From positions 62,001-126,000 of the forward strand of contig NZ_FOZZ01000002.1 of assembly GCF_900116225.1 (NCBI RefSeq): a DNA stretch of 64,000 nucleotides, given 5' to 3'. Positions 33,188-42,290 of this stretch are shown piece after piece. A program made the position numbers and the translations under genes. Below the pieces are notes generated by a model that did no database searches, was not told the origin of the DNA, and saw only the letters and a program-made list of their open reading frames with translations. Each line of letters starts with the position of its first letter. The first letter of the stretch is position 1. This DNA comes from Sphingobacterium wenxiniae. GTDB lineage: Bacteria; Bacteroidota; Bacteroidia; Sphingobacteriales; Sphingobacteriaceae.

Positions 33188-35941
33188 GTGCAAAAGCATC
33201 GGTGTCTGATATTCTTTTTTTCGCTAACGATATGCATTTTAGCATGTTGTCCCTTTTATGTAGGGGCTCAATCGCCATCTAAGCATATCGAAGGATATGT
33301 CGTCGATACGGCTGGTGTACATCTGAAAGGTGTTACCATCCGGATGACTAGTAAGACAGATACGTTGGTTGTCATTAGTTCTGAAAGAGGATTTTATAAA
33401 TTTCCCCAGGTACAAGGAGAAGATATCCGGATCTCATATAGTTTAATCGGTCATCAACTTGTTTATAAGAACGTCCCACTTTTTGGGAATACTTCTTTTA
33501 TCCTTATGCCCAATGTAGTCATGATTCCTCAGCCCTCGTTGATCGAACATGTCAATATTGTAAAAACTATACCTGTTGTCTATCTCAACGATACTATTCA
33601 ATATAATATGGATGCCTTTTCCTTTAGGAAAAATGCTTTACTGGAAGAGGCTTTAAAACAACTTCCTGGAATTCAGGTGTCGCGGGATGGGTCGGTCTAC
33701 GCACATGGGAGGTTGATTTCTTCGGTGCAGGTAGATGGGAAAAAGTTTTTTGGAGGTGACGTTTTGACTGCTACCCGTAATCTTCCTGCAGATTTTATCC
33801 AGAAAGTTCAAGTGATTGATTTTTATGGGGACATGGGAGAAGAGCGGGGCATAAAAAATGAGGAACCCGAAAAAATACTGAATTTTGTATTGCGAGAAGA
33901 TCGCAAACGTATATCTTTTGGACAGGCTACGGCGGGTATTGGTACCAGTGAACGTTTTATCGGTAGCATTGGGGCGAATCGTTTCAACGACGGACAGGAA
34001 TTTTCAATTGTAGGTTCTATAAATAACACGAATACGAGTCTGTTTTCGTTTGGGTCGCCGAGTGGTGCGGGGGAGCGGGAACGCTCTCTTTTTGATGCGG
34101 TTGATTTCGTGGATCCTACAGATGGATTGAACAATATCAAATCTCTTGGATTTAATTTTTCTGACAACTTAGCCGAGCGCACATCTTTTAATGCAAGTTA
34201 TAGCTTCACGCGCAAGGAGAATGTGACCAAAGGGATTTCGAGGCTTCAATCTAATTATATCGGGAACTCAATTTCTAACGAGGAAACCTACGAAACACAA
34301 ACGCAGGATAATTTCCATAGGTTGACAGCAGAGTTTAAACATCGCTTTAAAAATAATGATATGTTGGAAGTCAAACCTGTCTTTTCTTATAATCGGGTGG
34401 GCGTTGATAATATCAGAGAGAGGTTGGTTGAAAATATTCGTATAACGAATGATGGATATTATAGGGATTCTTCTTATAACTCCAGTCCCAATATGGATTT
34501 GGATGTACTTTACGCCAAGTCTTTTCGAAAGCCTGGACGAAAACTGTTGGGACATGTAGCATTGAATTTCAATAACCATGATAAGGAAGAAGATGTCCGG
34601 GATACTTATCGCACGATAGATGAAAGAAAGACTGACCCTGTTATATCCCGGTTCGAACAAGAGTTATTTATTCGTCAAAAGAACGGTACGAATGGAGTGA
34701 AAGCAAATTTTTCTTACGTAGAGCCTTTTTTGGAGCATAGCTTGTTGGAAGTAACATACAACTATGAGTTGACGGATATGAGTGCCATGCGCTTGGTGGA
34801 AGATAGGTTGCAATCTAGAGGAACAGGTTTTCCTCACTTTGTGGACTCTTTGAACGTAAATTATAATTATCGTTTTCATAGCAGCAGAGCTGGTCTGAAC
34901 TATCAATACAACCCAGATAAAACGTTCCGTGCTAATATTGGTTTTGCGGTTCAACCGCTTACACTTTCGGGTTATTTGCCACGGGAAGACATGCATTATG
35001 AGTATTCAAATGTGAATTTGGTTCCGACAGCCGGTTTTAAATGGCGCTTTAGTGAGGAAATGGATTGGAGCGTGGATTATGTGGGGAAAAATAACCAACC
35101 GAACTTTATGCATATTATTCCCGTGAGGGATAACTCAAATTCCCAGAATATTGTTGTGGGAAACCCGGAATTAAAAGCCGAATTTTCCAATAGGATTGCT
35201 ACGACTCTGCGTAAGTTCGTGAGTAGTAGAGGACAATATTTTGAAACCAATTTTGCCTATAATTTTGTGTTGAACAAAATTGTGTCTGATAAAAAGGCAA
35301 CGGGAAGATCCACAATACAGGAAACGACATTTAAAAATACGAGTGGGTATTACGACTTAAAATGGTATTTTCTATTCAATACGCCTGTATTTAATGAAAG
35401 CCTACAATTGGATATTGTTGGCAATACTGATTATTACAATAATCTTTCTTATGTGGAAGATAAGCAAAACACGACCCGACAGTTTATCTACTCGCAGTCA
35501 TTGCAGTTACGATATAGCTGGAGTGATTATTTTGAATCGGCGTTTAATACTAATTATATGCTGAACCACGCCCGCTATACATGGCCTAGTGTCAATAAAA
35601 TTACAGCACATAGTCTATTGCTGAGTGCGGGAACGAAAGGTTATCTGGGGGACTACGTGACGATTGGGGGTGAAATGTCGCAGCGTGTTAACGCAGGCTA
35701 TGAGAGCGACTTTATGAACAATAGCCCGACAATTATCAATGCCTATATGGAGTTTTCTTTCAATAAAAATAGGCTGTTGATGCTGCGTTTGCAAGGGTTT
35801 GACTTGTTGGATAAAAATAAGGATATGGGAACGTATAGCGAATATATCGGCAATGATATGTATGAAGCCCGTAACAACCGACTGGGGAGATATTTTATGG
35901 TAACATTGAATATGCGCTTACAGAAATACCCAAAGAAGTGA
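33188..35941 (+). CDS. Outer-membrane beta-barrel protein with carboxypeptidase-like N-terminal domain
   Basis: 917 residues starting at GTG (33188), which directly precedes a credible signal peptide (1-27, ends VGAQ). A CarboxypepD_reg domain (about 34-110) and a plug-like segment (about 140-240; RKNALLEEALKQLPGIQV and GKKFFGGDVLTATRNLPADF) come before a long barrel rich in alternating aromatic strands. This matches the TonB-receptor-like outer_membrane_beta-barrel family, which lacks a SusD partner. The substrate is unknown; the location next to ferritin is suggestive of iron but not evidence. The C-terminus ends RLQKYPKK. Confidence 0.8.
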   Translation: MQKHRCLIFFFSLTICILACCPFYVGAQSPSKHIEGYVVDTAGVHLKGVTIRMTSKTDTLVVISSERGFYKFPQVQGEDIRISYSLIGHQLVYKNVPLFGNTSFILMPNVVMIPQPSLIEHVNIVKTIPVVYLNDTIQYNMDAFSFRKNALLEEALKQLPGIQVSRDGSVYAHGRLISSVQVDGKKFFGGDVLTATRNLPADFIQKVQVIDFYGDMGEERGIKNEEPEKILNFVLREDRKRISFGQATAGIGTSERFIGSIGANRFNDGQEFSIVGSINNTNTSLFSFGSPSGAGERERSLFDAVDFVDPTDGLNNIKSLGFNFSDNLAERTSFNASYSFTRKENVTKGISRLQSNYIGNSISNEETYETQTQDNFHRLTAEFKHRFKNNDMLEVKPVFSYNRVGVDNIRERLVENIRITNDGYYRDSSYNSSPNMDLDVLYAKSFRKPGRKLLGHVALNFNNHDKEEDVRDTYRTIDERKTDPVISRFEQELFIRQKNGTNGVKANFSYVEPFLEHSLLEVTYNYELTDMSAMRLVEDRLQSRGTGFPHFVDSLNVNYNYRFHSSRAGLNYQYNPDKTFRANIGFAVQPLTLSGYLPREDMHYEYSNVNLVPTAGFKWRFSEEMDWSVDYVGKNNQPNFMHIIPVRDNSNSQNIVVGNPELKAEFSNRIATTLRKFVSSRGQYFETNFAYNFVLNKIVSDKKATGRSTIQETTFKNTSGYYDLKWYFLFNTPVFNESLQLDIVGNTDYYNNLSYVEDKQNTTRQFIYSQSLQLRYSWSDYFESAFNTNYMLNHARYTWPSVNKITAHSLLLSAGTKGYLGDYVTIGGEMSQRVNAGYESDFMNNSPTIINAYMEFSFNKNRLLMLRLQGFDLLDKNKDMGTYSEYIGNDMYEARNNRLGRYFMVTLNMRLQKYPKK

Positions 35942-36020
35942 TAAGTAATCAGTGATAAAGGACAAGTAATCAAATCTCTAACCTTCGGTTTCCAATCTCC
36001 AGTCTCTAACATCTAAAAAA

Positions 36021-36986
36021 ATGAAAGCAGTTATTATTACAGAATTTGGTGGGCCAGAAGTATTGCAGGTAGTGGAAAGACCTATTCCGATTATTCGGGA
36101 AGAAGAAGTTTTGATAAAAGTAAGCGCTGCTGGCGTTAATCGTCCGGATATTTTTCAGCGTAAAGGAAACTATCTTGCTCCTGTAGGGGTTGTACAGGAT
36201 ATTCCAGGATTAGAGATAGCAGGGGAGGTCGTACAAACAGGAGCAAAAGTTGATACGGTGAAAGTTGGGGATGAGGTTTGTTGTTTGGTTGCGGGAGGAG
36301 GATATGCAGAGTATGCAAGTGTGCACCATCGCATGTGTTTGCCGGTGCCCGAGGGATTTACTTTTGTGGAAGCAGCAAGTTTGCCGGAAACTGTTTTTAC
36401 GGTGTGGGATAATGTGTTCCGAAGAGGGAAGTTAAAACGAGATGAACGTATATTGATTCATGGTGGCTCCGGTGGTATCGGCTCAGCGGCTATACAGCTT
36501 TGCAAGGCTATGGGCGCGGAAGTATACGTCACAGCGGGGTCGGAGGAAAAAGCTGTCTACTGTGAACAACTGGGAGCTGACCATGTTCTTAATTATAGGA
36601 CTCAGGATTTTTCGGAAGTATGGCAGAGTGAAAATATGAATGTGGTACTGGACAGTATTGGCGGTGATTATTTCAGTAAACATATTGCACTCTTGGCAGA
36701 AGATGGTCGGCTGGTGCATATCAATGCGGTGAATGGAGGAAAAGTAGAGCTTAATATTTTTAAAGTTATGCAGAAGCGTATTGTGATAACGGGAAGTACA
36801 TTGCGAGCGCGTTCACTAGATTTTAAGATTGAGCTTGCAGATGATGTATTGAAGCATATTTGGCCACTGTTGGGACAGCAGTATCGACCACAAGTTTATA
36901 AATCTATTCCGTTGGTAGAGGCCGAGAGGGCACACCGGATGATGGAGATGGGGGATGTGTTTGGTAAGTTAATCTTGATTCCTTAA
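36021..36986 (+). CDS. NAD(P)H:quinone oxidoreductase (PIG3/Qor-like, MDR family)
   Basis: 321 residues, zinc-free medium-chain dehydrogenase/reductase. It has an N-terminal GroES-like domain (1-120; AAGVNRPDIFQRKG is typical of the PIG3 branch), then a Rossmann domain with GGSGGIG (about 148-154) and LDSIGG. It reduces quinones or related enones with NADPH. The 70-base gap upstream contains TCTCTAACC-like low-complexity sequence and no obvious terminator for the barrel gene. Confidence 0.88.
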   Translation: MKAVIITEFGGPEVLQVVERPIPIIREEEVLIKVSAAGVNRPDIFQRKGNYLAPVGVVQDIPGLEIAGEVVQTGAKVDTVKVGDEVCCLVAGGGYAEYASVHHRMCLPVPEGFTFVEAASLPETVFTVWDNVFRRGKLKRDERILIHGGSGGIGSAAIQLCKAMGAEVYVTAGSEEKAVYCEQLGADHVLNYRTQDFSEVWQSENMNVVLDSIGGDYFSKHIALLAEDGRLVHINAVNGGKVELNIFKVMQKRIVITGSTLRARSLDFKIELADDVLKHIWPLLGQQYRPQVYKSIPLVEAERAHRMMEMGDVFGKLILIP

Positions 36987-37068
36987 CTCTGCTAAATACT
37001 TTTAGCAATACTGTTTTGGTTTTTATTTTATAACTTAGTGAAAAAAATAAAGTAAACCTATTGCTTGT

Positions 37069-39363
37069 ATGAAGTTAAAACTATTAGCAACATTGCTTTT
37101 GTCGGGAAGTCTTTTTTCGATAGAAGCGCAAACGATTGACAAGGTAGATAAACCTATTGACCTGGTTAGTACTTTAGTGGGTACACAGTCATCATTCTCT
37201 TTATCTACAGGAAATACCTATCCGGCTATTGCGATGCCATGGGGGATGAATTTTTGGAGTCCGCAGACCGGTAAAATGGGAGATGGGTGGATGTATACAT
37301 ATACCGCAGAGAAATTGCGTGGCTTTAAACAAACCCACCAACCTTCGCCTTGGATCAATGATTACGGTCAATTCTCTATCATGCCCATGGTGGGAAACAA
37401 GACATTTGACCAAGATAAGCGAGCTAGCTATTTTTCGCATAAAGCTGAGATAGCCAAGCCTCATTATTATTCGGTTTACCTGGCTGATTATGATGTGAAA
37501 ACAGAAATCACCCCGACCGAAAGAGCAGCTTATTTCCGTTTTACATTCCCGAAAACCAACGAAGGCTATGTGCTGATTGACGCTTTTGATAAAGGTTCTT
37601 TTGTCGAAGTGCTTCCGCGGGAGCAAAAAATCATCGGCTATTCTACTAAAAACAGCGGTGGTGTACCTGAAAACTTTAAAAACTATTTTGTTCTTGAATT
37701 TGATAGACCATTTGCCAATGTGGCTACGTTTGCTGATTCAGTGTTGACTGATGGACGGTATTTAGTACAAGCAAACCATGTTGGGGCTATCGTAGGCTTT
37801 CAGATTGCAAAACCGGGAGAACAGGTGTTGTTGAAGGTTGCTTCTTCTTTTATTTCGCCGGAGCAAGCGGATCTCAATCTAAAAGAATTGGATGGAACAA
37901 CCTTTGACGAAAGAGTGGCGAAAGGTGAAGAGACCTGGAATAATGAATTGAAGAAGATTGAAATTGAAGGTGGCTCCATTGACGATATGCGTACATTTTA
38001 CTCTTGCCTGTATCGCTCATTGCTGTTTCCTCGGATGTTCTATGAGATTGATGGTAATGGACAGGTAATGCACTATTCACCGTATAACGGACAGGTTCTA
38101 CCAGGCTACATGTTTACCGATACAGGAATTTGGGATACATTCCGTAGTCTGTTTCCTTTCTTAAATCTGATGTATCCGGAAATGAATTTAAAGATGCAGG
38201 AAGGGTTAGCAAATGCTTACCGTGAAAGCGGTTGGTTGCCGGAATGGGCAAGTCCTGGTCATAGAAACAGTATGGTAGGGAATAACTCTGCATCTGTTGT
38301 AGCTGATGCATGGATAAAAGGTGTGCGTTCGGCAGACATTGAAGTGCTGTATGAAGCGTTACTAAAAGGGGCAAACAATGCAGGCCCTATCACTTCGGTA
38401 GGTCGTGCAGGTGCAGAATATTACAAAGAATTGGGCTACGTACCATACGATGTTAAAATCCATGAAAATGCAGCACGCTCATTGGAATATGCCTATGACG
38501 ACTTTGCTATTTATCAATTAGCAAAAGCATTGAACAAACCGAAAGAAGAACAGGAATATTATAAAAAACGTGCTTTTAATTACCAAAAGTTATATGACCC
38601 AGCTACGGGGTTGATGCGTGGCAAAAACAAGGACGGTAGTTTCCAAACGCCTTTCAGTCCTTTTAAATGGGGAGATGCTTTTACGGAAGGAAATAGCTGG
38701 CATTATACTTGGTCTGTTTTTCAGGACGTAGAGGGATTGGCCAAACTGATGGGTGGGCATCAAGCTATGGGCATCAAGATGGATTCTGTGTTTACTCTGC
38801 CTCCTGTTTTCGATGATTCCTACTATGGTTTCCCTATTCATGAAATCCGAGAAATGCAAGTTGCCAATATGGGACAGTACGCGCACGGTAATCAACCTAT
38901 CCAACACATGGTTTACCTGTATAACTATATTGGTACACCTTGGAAAGCACAGTATTGGGTGCGTGAGACAATGAAAAGGATGTATACACCTAATCCGGAT
39001 GGTTATTGTGGTGATGAAGATAACGGACAGACATCGGCATGGTATGTGTTTTCTGCATTAGGTTTCTATCCTGTTACGCCGGCTACCGATGAATATATTG
39101 TGGGAGCACCATTGTTCAAGAAGGCTACAGTACACTTGTCCAATGGAAATAAGGTTATCATTGAAGCACCTGATAATTCGGATACAAATAAATATATCCA
39201 CAGTATGAAGTGGAACGGTAAAAACTATACAAAAAATTATATCAATCATAGTGAACTTATCAAAGGAGCCACACTGCGATTTGATATGAATGCAGAACCT
39301 AACACTACGCGAGGTACAGCCAAAGGAGATTTACCATTCTCTTTAAGTAAAGACGATATGTAA
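37069..39363 (+). CDS. GH92 family exo-alpha-mannosidase
   Basis: 764 residues with a signal peptide (1-20, ends IEAQ). The GH92 hallmarks are GNTYPAIAMPWGM near the N-terminus and GDEDNGQTSAWYVFSALGFYPV in the C-terminal (alpha/alpha)6 barrel, which carries the catalytic acids. GH92 enzymes are Ca2+-dependent exo-mannosidases acting on N-glycan or yeast-type alpha-mannan. The neighbouring cassette holds a GH76 endo-mannanase, so the pair fits alpha-mannan breakdown. The last codons and terminator are repeated 15.5 kb downstream at 54817-54871. Confidence 0.92.
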   Translation: MKLKLLATLLLSGSLFSIEAQTIDKVDKPIDLVSTLVGTQSSFSLSTGNTYPAIAMPWGMNFWSPQTGKMGDGWMYTYTAEKLRGFKQTHQPSPWINDYGQFSIMPMVGNKTFDQDKRASYFSHKAEIAKPHYYSVYLADYDVKTEITPTERAAYFRFTFPKTNEGYVLIDAFDKGSFVEVLPREQKIIGYSTKNSGGVPENFKNYFVLEFDRPFANVATFADSVLTDGRYLVQANHVGAIVGFQIAKPGEQVLLKVASSFISPEQADLNLKELDGTTFDERVAKGEETWNNELKKIEIEGGSIDDMRTFYSCLYRSLLFPRMFYEIDGNGQVMHYSPYNGQVLPGYMFTDTGIWDTFRSLFPFLNLMYPEMNLKMQEGLANAYRESGWLPEWASPGHRNSMVGNNSASVVADAWIKGVRSADIEVLYEALLKGANNAGPITSVGRAGAEYYKELGYVPYDVKIHENAARSLEYAYDDFAIYQLAKALNKPKEEQEYYKKRAFNYQKLYDPATGLMRGKNKDGSFQTPFSPFKWGDAFTEGNSWHYTWSVFQDVEGLAKLMGGHQAMGIKMDSVFTLPPVFDDSYYGFPIHEIREMQVANMGQYAHGNQPIQHMVYLYNYIGTPWKAQYWVRETMKRMYTPNPDGYCGDEDNGQTSAWYVFSALGFYPVTPATDEYIVGAPLFKKATVHLSNGNKVIIEAPDNSDTNKYIHSMKWNGKNYTKNYINHSELIKGATLRFDMNAEPNTTRGTAKGDLPFSLSKDDM

Positions 39364-39402
39364 CATACGACAAGAGGCGCTTTTCAGCGCCTCTTGTCGT
39401 AT
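39348..39402. repeat. 55-bp direct repeat, left copy (end of GH92 + terminator)
   Basis: TAAAGACGATATGTAA, one variable base, ATACGACAAGAGGCGCT, 4-nt loop, AGCGCCTCTTGTCGTAT. The first part encodes the last residues of GH92 (KDDM-stop). The hairpin (20-bp perfect arms 39362-39381 / 39386-39405) terminates GH92. It is nearly identical to 54817-54871; the differences are the base after TAA and the loop. Confidence 0.85.
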
Positions 39403-39418
39403 GTTATAGATGTTTTTA

Positions 39419-41965
39419 TTATGTTGCTTTCTGCCATATCTCTTCAAAAGACAACCTATAATTTTCTCCTATTAATCGTTTGTACTGTTCTGTAAAGCGT
39501 TGGTAGAAGTCCGCAGGACGGGTTTCTATATTTCCTTTATTCAGAGCGTATAAGCCATTTTCTAACGCAAACTCATTGACGGGATCAATGTTTAAGAGCA
39601 TATTTGCTGCTTGAAACAGAGCATACCAGTCCCGTTGTTCACGGCTTTTTAACATGGACTCCTGAAAAGCTTCAATCAGCATGCTTTCCAAATCGTGTTT
39701 AGCTTTATCGAATACCGAATCGTCAATACCCAACAAAAATTCACCACGTTCGAGAATTGTAGCGATCTCTGGTGAAAGGATGTCGGCTCCATTCCTGAGT
39801 AATTCCTTAAGATGCCAGTAATCGCAATAGCCTATGTTGCTGAATTCCACTCGGTAATGACCATTTTCATAAATAATTTCAATACCATCAATCTCCGTTA
39901 ATACCTTTCGCAGATTATTGATAGCGACACCCCGCGAGGTTTTGACTTTATCCTTTGGCTTGTCCGGCCACAAAAGGTGACTGAGTAATTTGGAGCTAAT
40001 TCCTGCGGCGTGACTGTGGAACATGATAAGGCAAAAGACCTGTTGTAAACGTGTGCTGAACAGATGTGAAATATCTCTTCCTCGTTTATCCAAAGCGGTG
40101 AAGTCACCGAAAAGATAAACCCGGTTTGCCCACGATTGTGCAGTGAGTTTTGTTTCGCCTATCGGAGTGTGGCTTATCGTTATTTGCTTTTTCTGGTGCC
40201 GCTTGTAAAAGATGTATACCGCCGCAGCAACAGACAGAACACCGAGAAGTGTGAAGAAATAAGGCAATATGCTCCGCCTTTGGCGCTCTCCGGGGAAAGC
40301 GTGCAGTTCGGATTCACTGATAGCCGGAAAATCTATGCTATAGACCGTAAGAGTAGACTGTATATCATCATTCGACTCTTGCACAAGCGCGATAAGTTGC
40401 TTGAGATGCGGATCGAAATTCAGCTTCGCATTGGTACTGATCTTGTCCGAATATATAGGGATGGAGTCGCCAAGCTCTTCCTGTTGTCCGTCTTGTATGG
40501 AAAATCTCCGTAATTTGATATGCGAGTGGGTGAGATGTTCCGGATAGCCCAGCATATACATCCAGTTGGTATCGGGAATAACAAGTCCGCGCGCTGGTAC
40601 GAAAAGGTTTTCTTTGCGGTCGAGCTCCCAAAGTTTGGTTATGCGATTGGCTGCAGGGTCAAATTCGTACAAATCATAGAAATATTTACGTCCTACAATA
40701 TGTTGACCGGCCTCATTACCCATACCACCAAAAATATAAAGCTTTTGATTAACCACTGAACGACCTATAGAAGTAAAGTAGCGGGGGATAATGGGATCGC
40801 CGGTTGCTGTCATCGGTGTAGACCAGCTATTGCTCTGGAGCATGTAATAACAAAAATCATTACTGTAGGTCATTTGACCGAAACCGCCGAATAACAGGAG
40901 TTTACGATCTTCTTCCAGGTAATAGGCCGCGTGATGGTTAAGCTCACGCTGCGGATAATCGCTACTTTCTATCCGCCAGATAAATTCCTTCAGATCTAGA
41001 CTGGCGACAGTGGGACCTTTATAGGGCGTTTCGTAGTAAGTTTCATAGACATATAGCCTATCCTCTTGCTCGTCGATGAAGCTGTTGCAGAGTTTTAGCC
41101 GCATCGGGCAAGGTTGCAGAAAGGAAATAGTCCGTATTTCTCCTGACTGGAGTTGATAAATCTGTAGGGAATCGCGGTTAAAATAATAGATGGATTTTTT
41201 TCTCGCATCATATGCCGATCCTGCGGGAGTAGACGAATGCATCGTTGCCTGCTTACGCCATTGAAAAGCATTGTTCAATAACCAGGTTCCATTGGTCAGT
41301 GTTCCCCGCACTTCGCCCGTCGCATCATGTAGTTTATCCCCCTGACTTTCCCGTAATTGGAATACAATTTCTTTTTCATCATTACCGACACGAAAATTGC
41401 GGAGGGCAAAAGAAGGGACGTCGATTAGATATTCGCTTCGTCCGAAAATGATCGTGGGAGAGTAGGAGGAAGGAAAGGATGCATGGACGGATTGCTCGGG
41501 TTGATCGGCTATCTGCAGCCTGATCTGCTCATTCTGCAGGTCGCAGTGTAACTGTATAGGAAACCAGTGTTTTTCCTTGAGTTTATCAAGGGGAATACGC
41601 ATGGTAATCAGATTGGTCTTGCCTTCTTCGTTGAGAAGGAACACGGCATGCCCGTTTTCTTGATCATAGTACAGGTTATAAATTGAATTTTCATTATGCC
41701 CCTTAATCCGGATGATATAACCAATAGTACCATTGTTAGGTAATTGAAGATCAAAGTTAATCGTGAAGTGCCGATGGAAGGACGGGGCCTTATCAGCAAA
41801 AAAAGTTGCAGATGTACGCTTCTCAATAGGTTGGTCACTTCCTGTAAATTGTATACCCTGTCCTAAGCTATGCTTGGAGAATAGCAGGGAACTCATTACC
41901 ATGAATAGAGAAAGATAAAACCTTGAGATTCGGAATATGCTTATATTTTGGTTGATCACTTTCAT
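39419..41965 (-). CDS. Membrane-spanning Kelch / SARP-like transcriptional regulator
   Basis: 848 residues with a signal peptide (about 1-35). It has a LamG/concanavalin-like beta domain (about 38-225), a Kelch-type propeller (about 240-540; YLEEDRKLLLFGGFGQ and QKLYIFGGMGNEAG are blade motifs) and one membrane segment (about 575-593). The cytoplasmic part is an OmpR-like winged helix (about 620-715, SSKLLSHLLWPDKPKDKVKT) followed by a bacterial transcriptional-activator-like helical domain (about 725-848). It would sense a glycan outside and bind DNA inside in one protein. It is divergent from the GH76-SusCD operon across a 325-bp gap carrying GGGTTAA repeats, so it is the likely local regulator. 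A TATCTTTG element lies at 41996-41989. Confidence 0.8.
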   Translation of the reverse strand: MKVINQNISIFRISRFYLSLFMVMSSLLFSKHSLGQGIQFTGSDQPIEKRTSATFFADKAPSFHRHFTINFDLQLPNNGTIGYIIRIKGHNENSIYNLYYDQENGHAVFLLNEEGKTNLITMRIPLDKLKEKHWFPIQLHCDLQNEQIRLQIADQPEQSVHASFPSSYSPTIIFGRSEYLIDVPSFALRNFRVGNDEKEIVFQLRESQGDKLHDATGEVRGTLTNGTWLLNNAFQWRKQATMHSSTPAGSAYDARKKSIYYFNRDSLQIYQLQSGEIRTISFLQPCPMRLKLCNSFIDEQEDRLYVYETYYETPYKGPTVASLDLKEFIWRIESSDYPQRELNHHAAYYLEEDRKLLLFGGFGQMTYSNDFCYYMLQSNSWSTPMTATGDPIIPRYFTSIGRSVVNQKLYIFGGMGNEAGQHIVGRKYFYDLYEFDPAANRITKLWELDRKENLFVPARGLVIPDTNWMYMLGYPEHLTHSHIKLRRFSIQDGQQEELGDSIPIYSDKISTNAKLNFDPHLKQLIALVQESNDDIQSTLTVYSIDFPAISESELHAFPGERQRRSILPYFFTLLGVLSVAAAVYIFYKRHQKKQITISHTPIGETKLTAQSWANRVYLFGDFTALDKRGRDISHLFSTRLQQVFCLIMFHSHAAGISSKLLSHLLWPDKPKDKVKTSRGVAINNLRKVLTEIDGIEIIYENGHYRVEFSNIGYCDYWHLKELLRNGADILSPEIATILERGEFLLGIDDSVFDKAKHDLESMLIEAFQESMLKSREQRDWYALFQAANMLLNIDPVNEFALENGLYALNKGNIETRPADFYQRFTEQYKRLIGENYRLSFEEIWQKAT

Positions 41966-41988
41966 GAAAGGTGTCTGTAACTTTTAAA

Positions 41989-41996
41989 CAAAGATA
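41989..41996 (-). promoter_or_regulatory. -7 element of the Kelch/SARP regulator gene
   Basis: TATCTTTG on the minus strand, 23 bases before the ATG at 41965. No clear -33 box at 19-21 bp spacing. Confidence 0.45.
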
Positions 41997-42143
41997 AGTA
42001 ATATCAGGTAAAAGCTGTGATTCCTTTGCTGGTTGTGGAATGTTTTATAGAGCAAGGAAATGGTTAAAAGTAAGGAAGGGTTTTCGGGCATGTGAAAGAC
42101 ATCCGTTAGACCTTATGTTGTGAAAAATATGGACAAAAAAATA

Positions 42144-42195
42144 GGGTTAATACTTTTTTAATGGGGTTAAATCGGTTTTTTAACCCAGGTTTTAA
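42144..42195. promoter_or_regulatory. GGGTTAA repeat cluster, candidate operator
   Basis: GGGTTAA at 42144-42150 and 42164-42170 (20 bp apart), inverted TTAACCC at 42180-42186, and a weaker GGTTTTAA at 42188-42195. GGGTTAAA / TTTAACCC (42164-42171 / 42179-42186) form a dyad with a 7-bp centre. SARP-type proteins often bind short direct repeats spaced by helical turns, so this suits the divergent Kelch/SARP regulator. Confidence 0.45.
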
Positions 42196-42290
42196 TCCTT
42201 AAGTTTCTAAATTCCCTAAGAAATACGTCGAAAAAGACCTGTTTCGCCAATTTTAAATTTTGTGTTATAAATCTGAAAAACAATCTCGTT

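Larger units (their letters stand above)
41966..42290. other. Divergent control region of the mannan PUL
   Basis: 325 bases with no gene. It contains the regulator's -7 element (41989-41996), the GGGTTAA repeat cluster (42144-42195) and an AT-rich leader before the GH76 ATG. A TAAATTTTG sequence near 42253-42261 resembles a -7 box but has one extra base. Confidence 0.5.
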
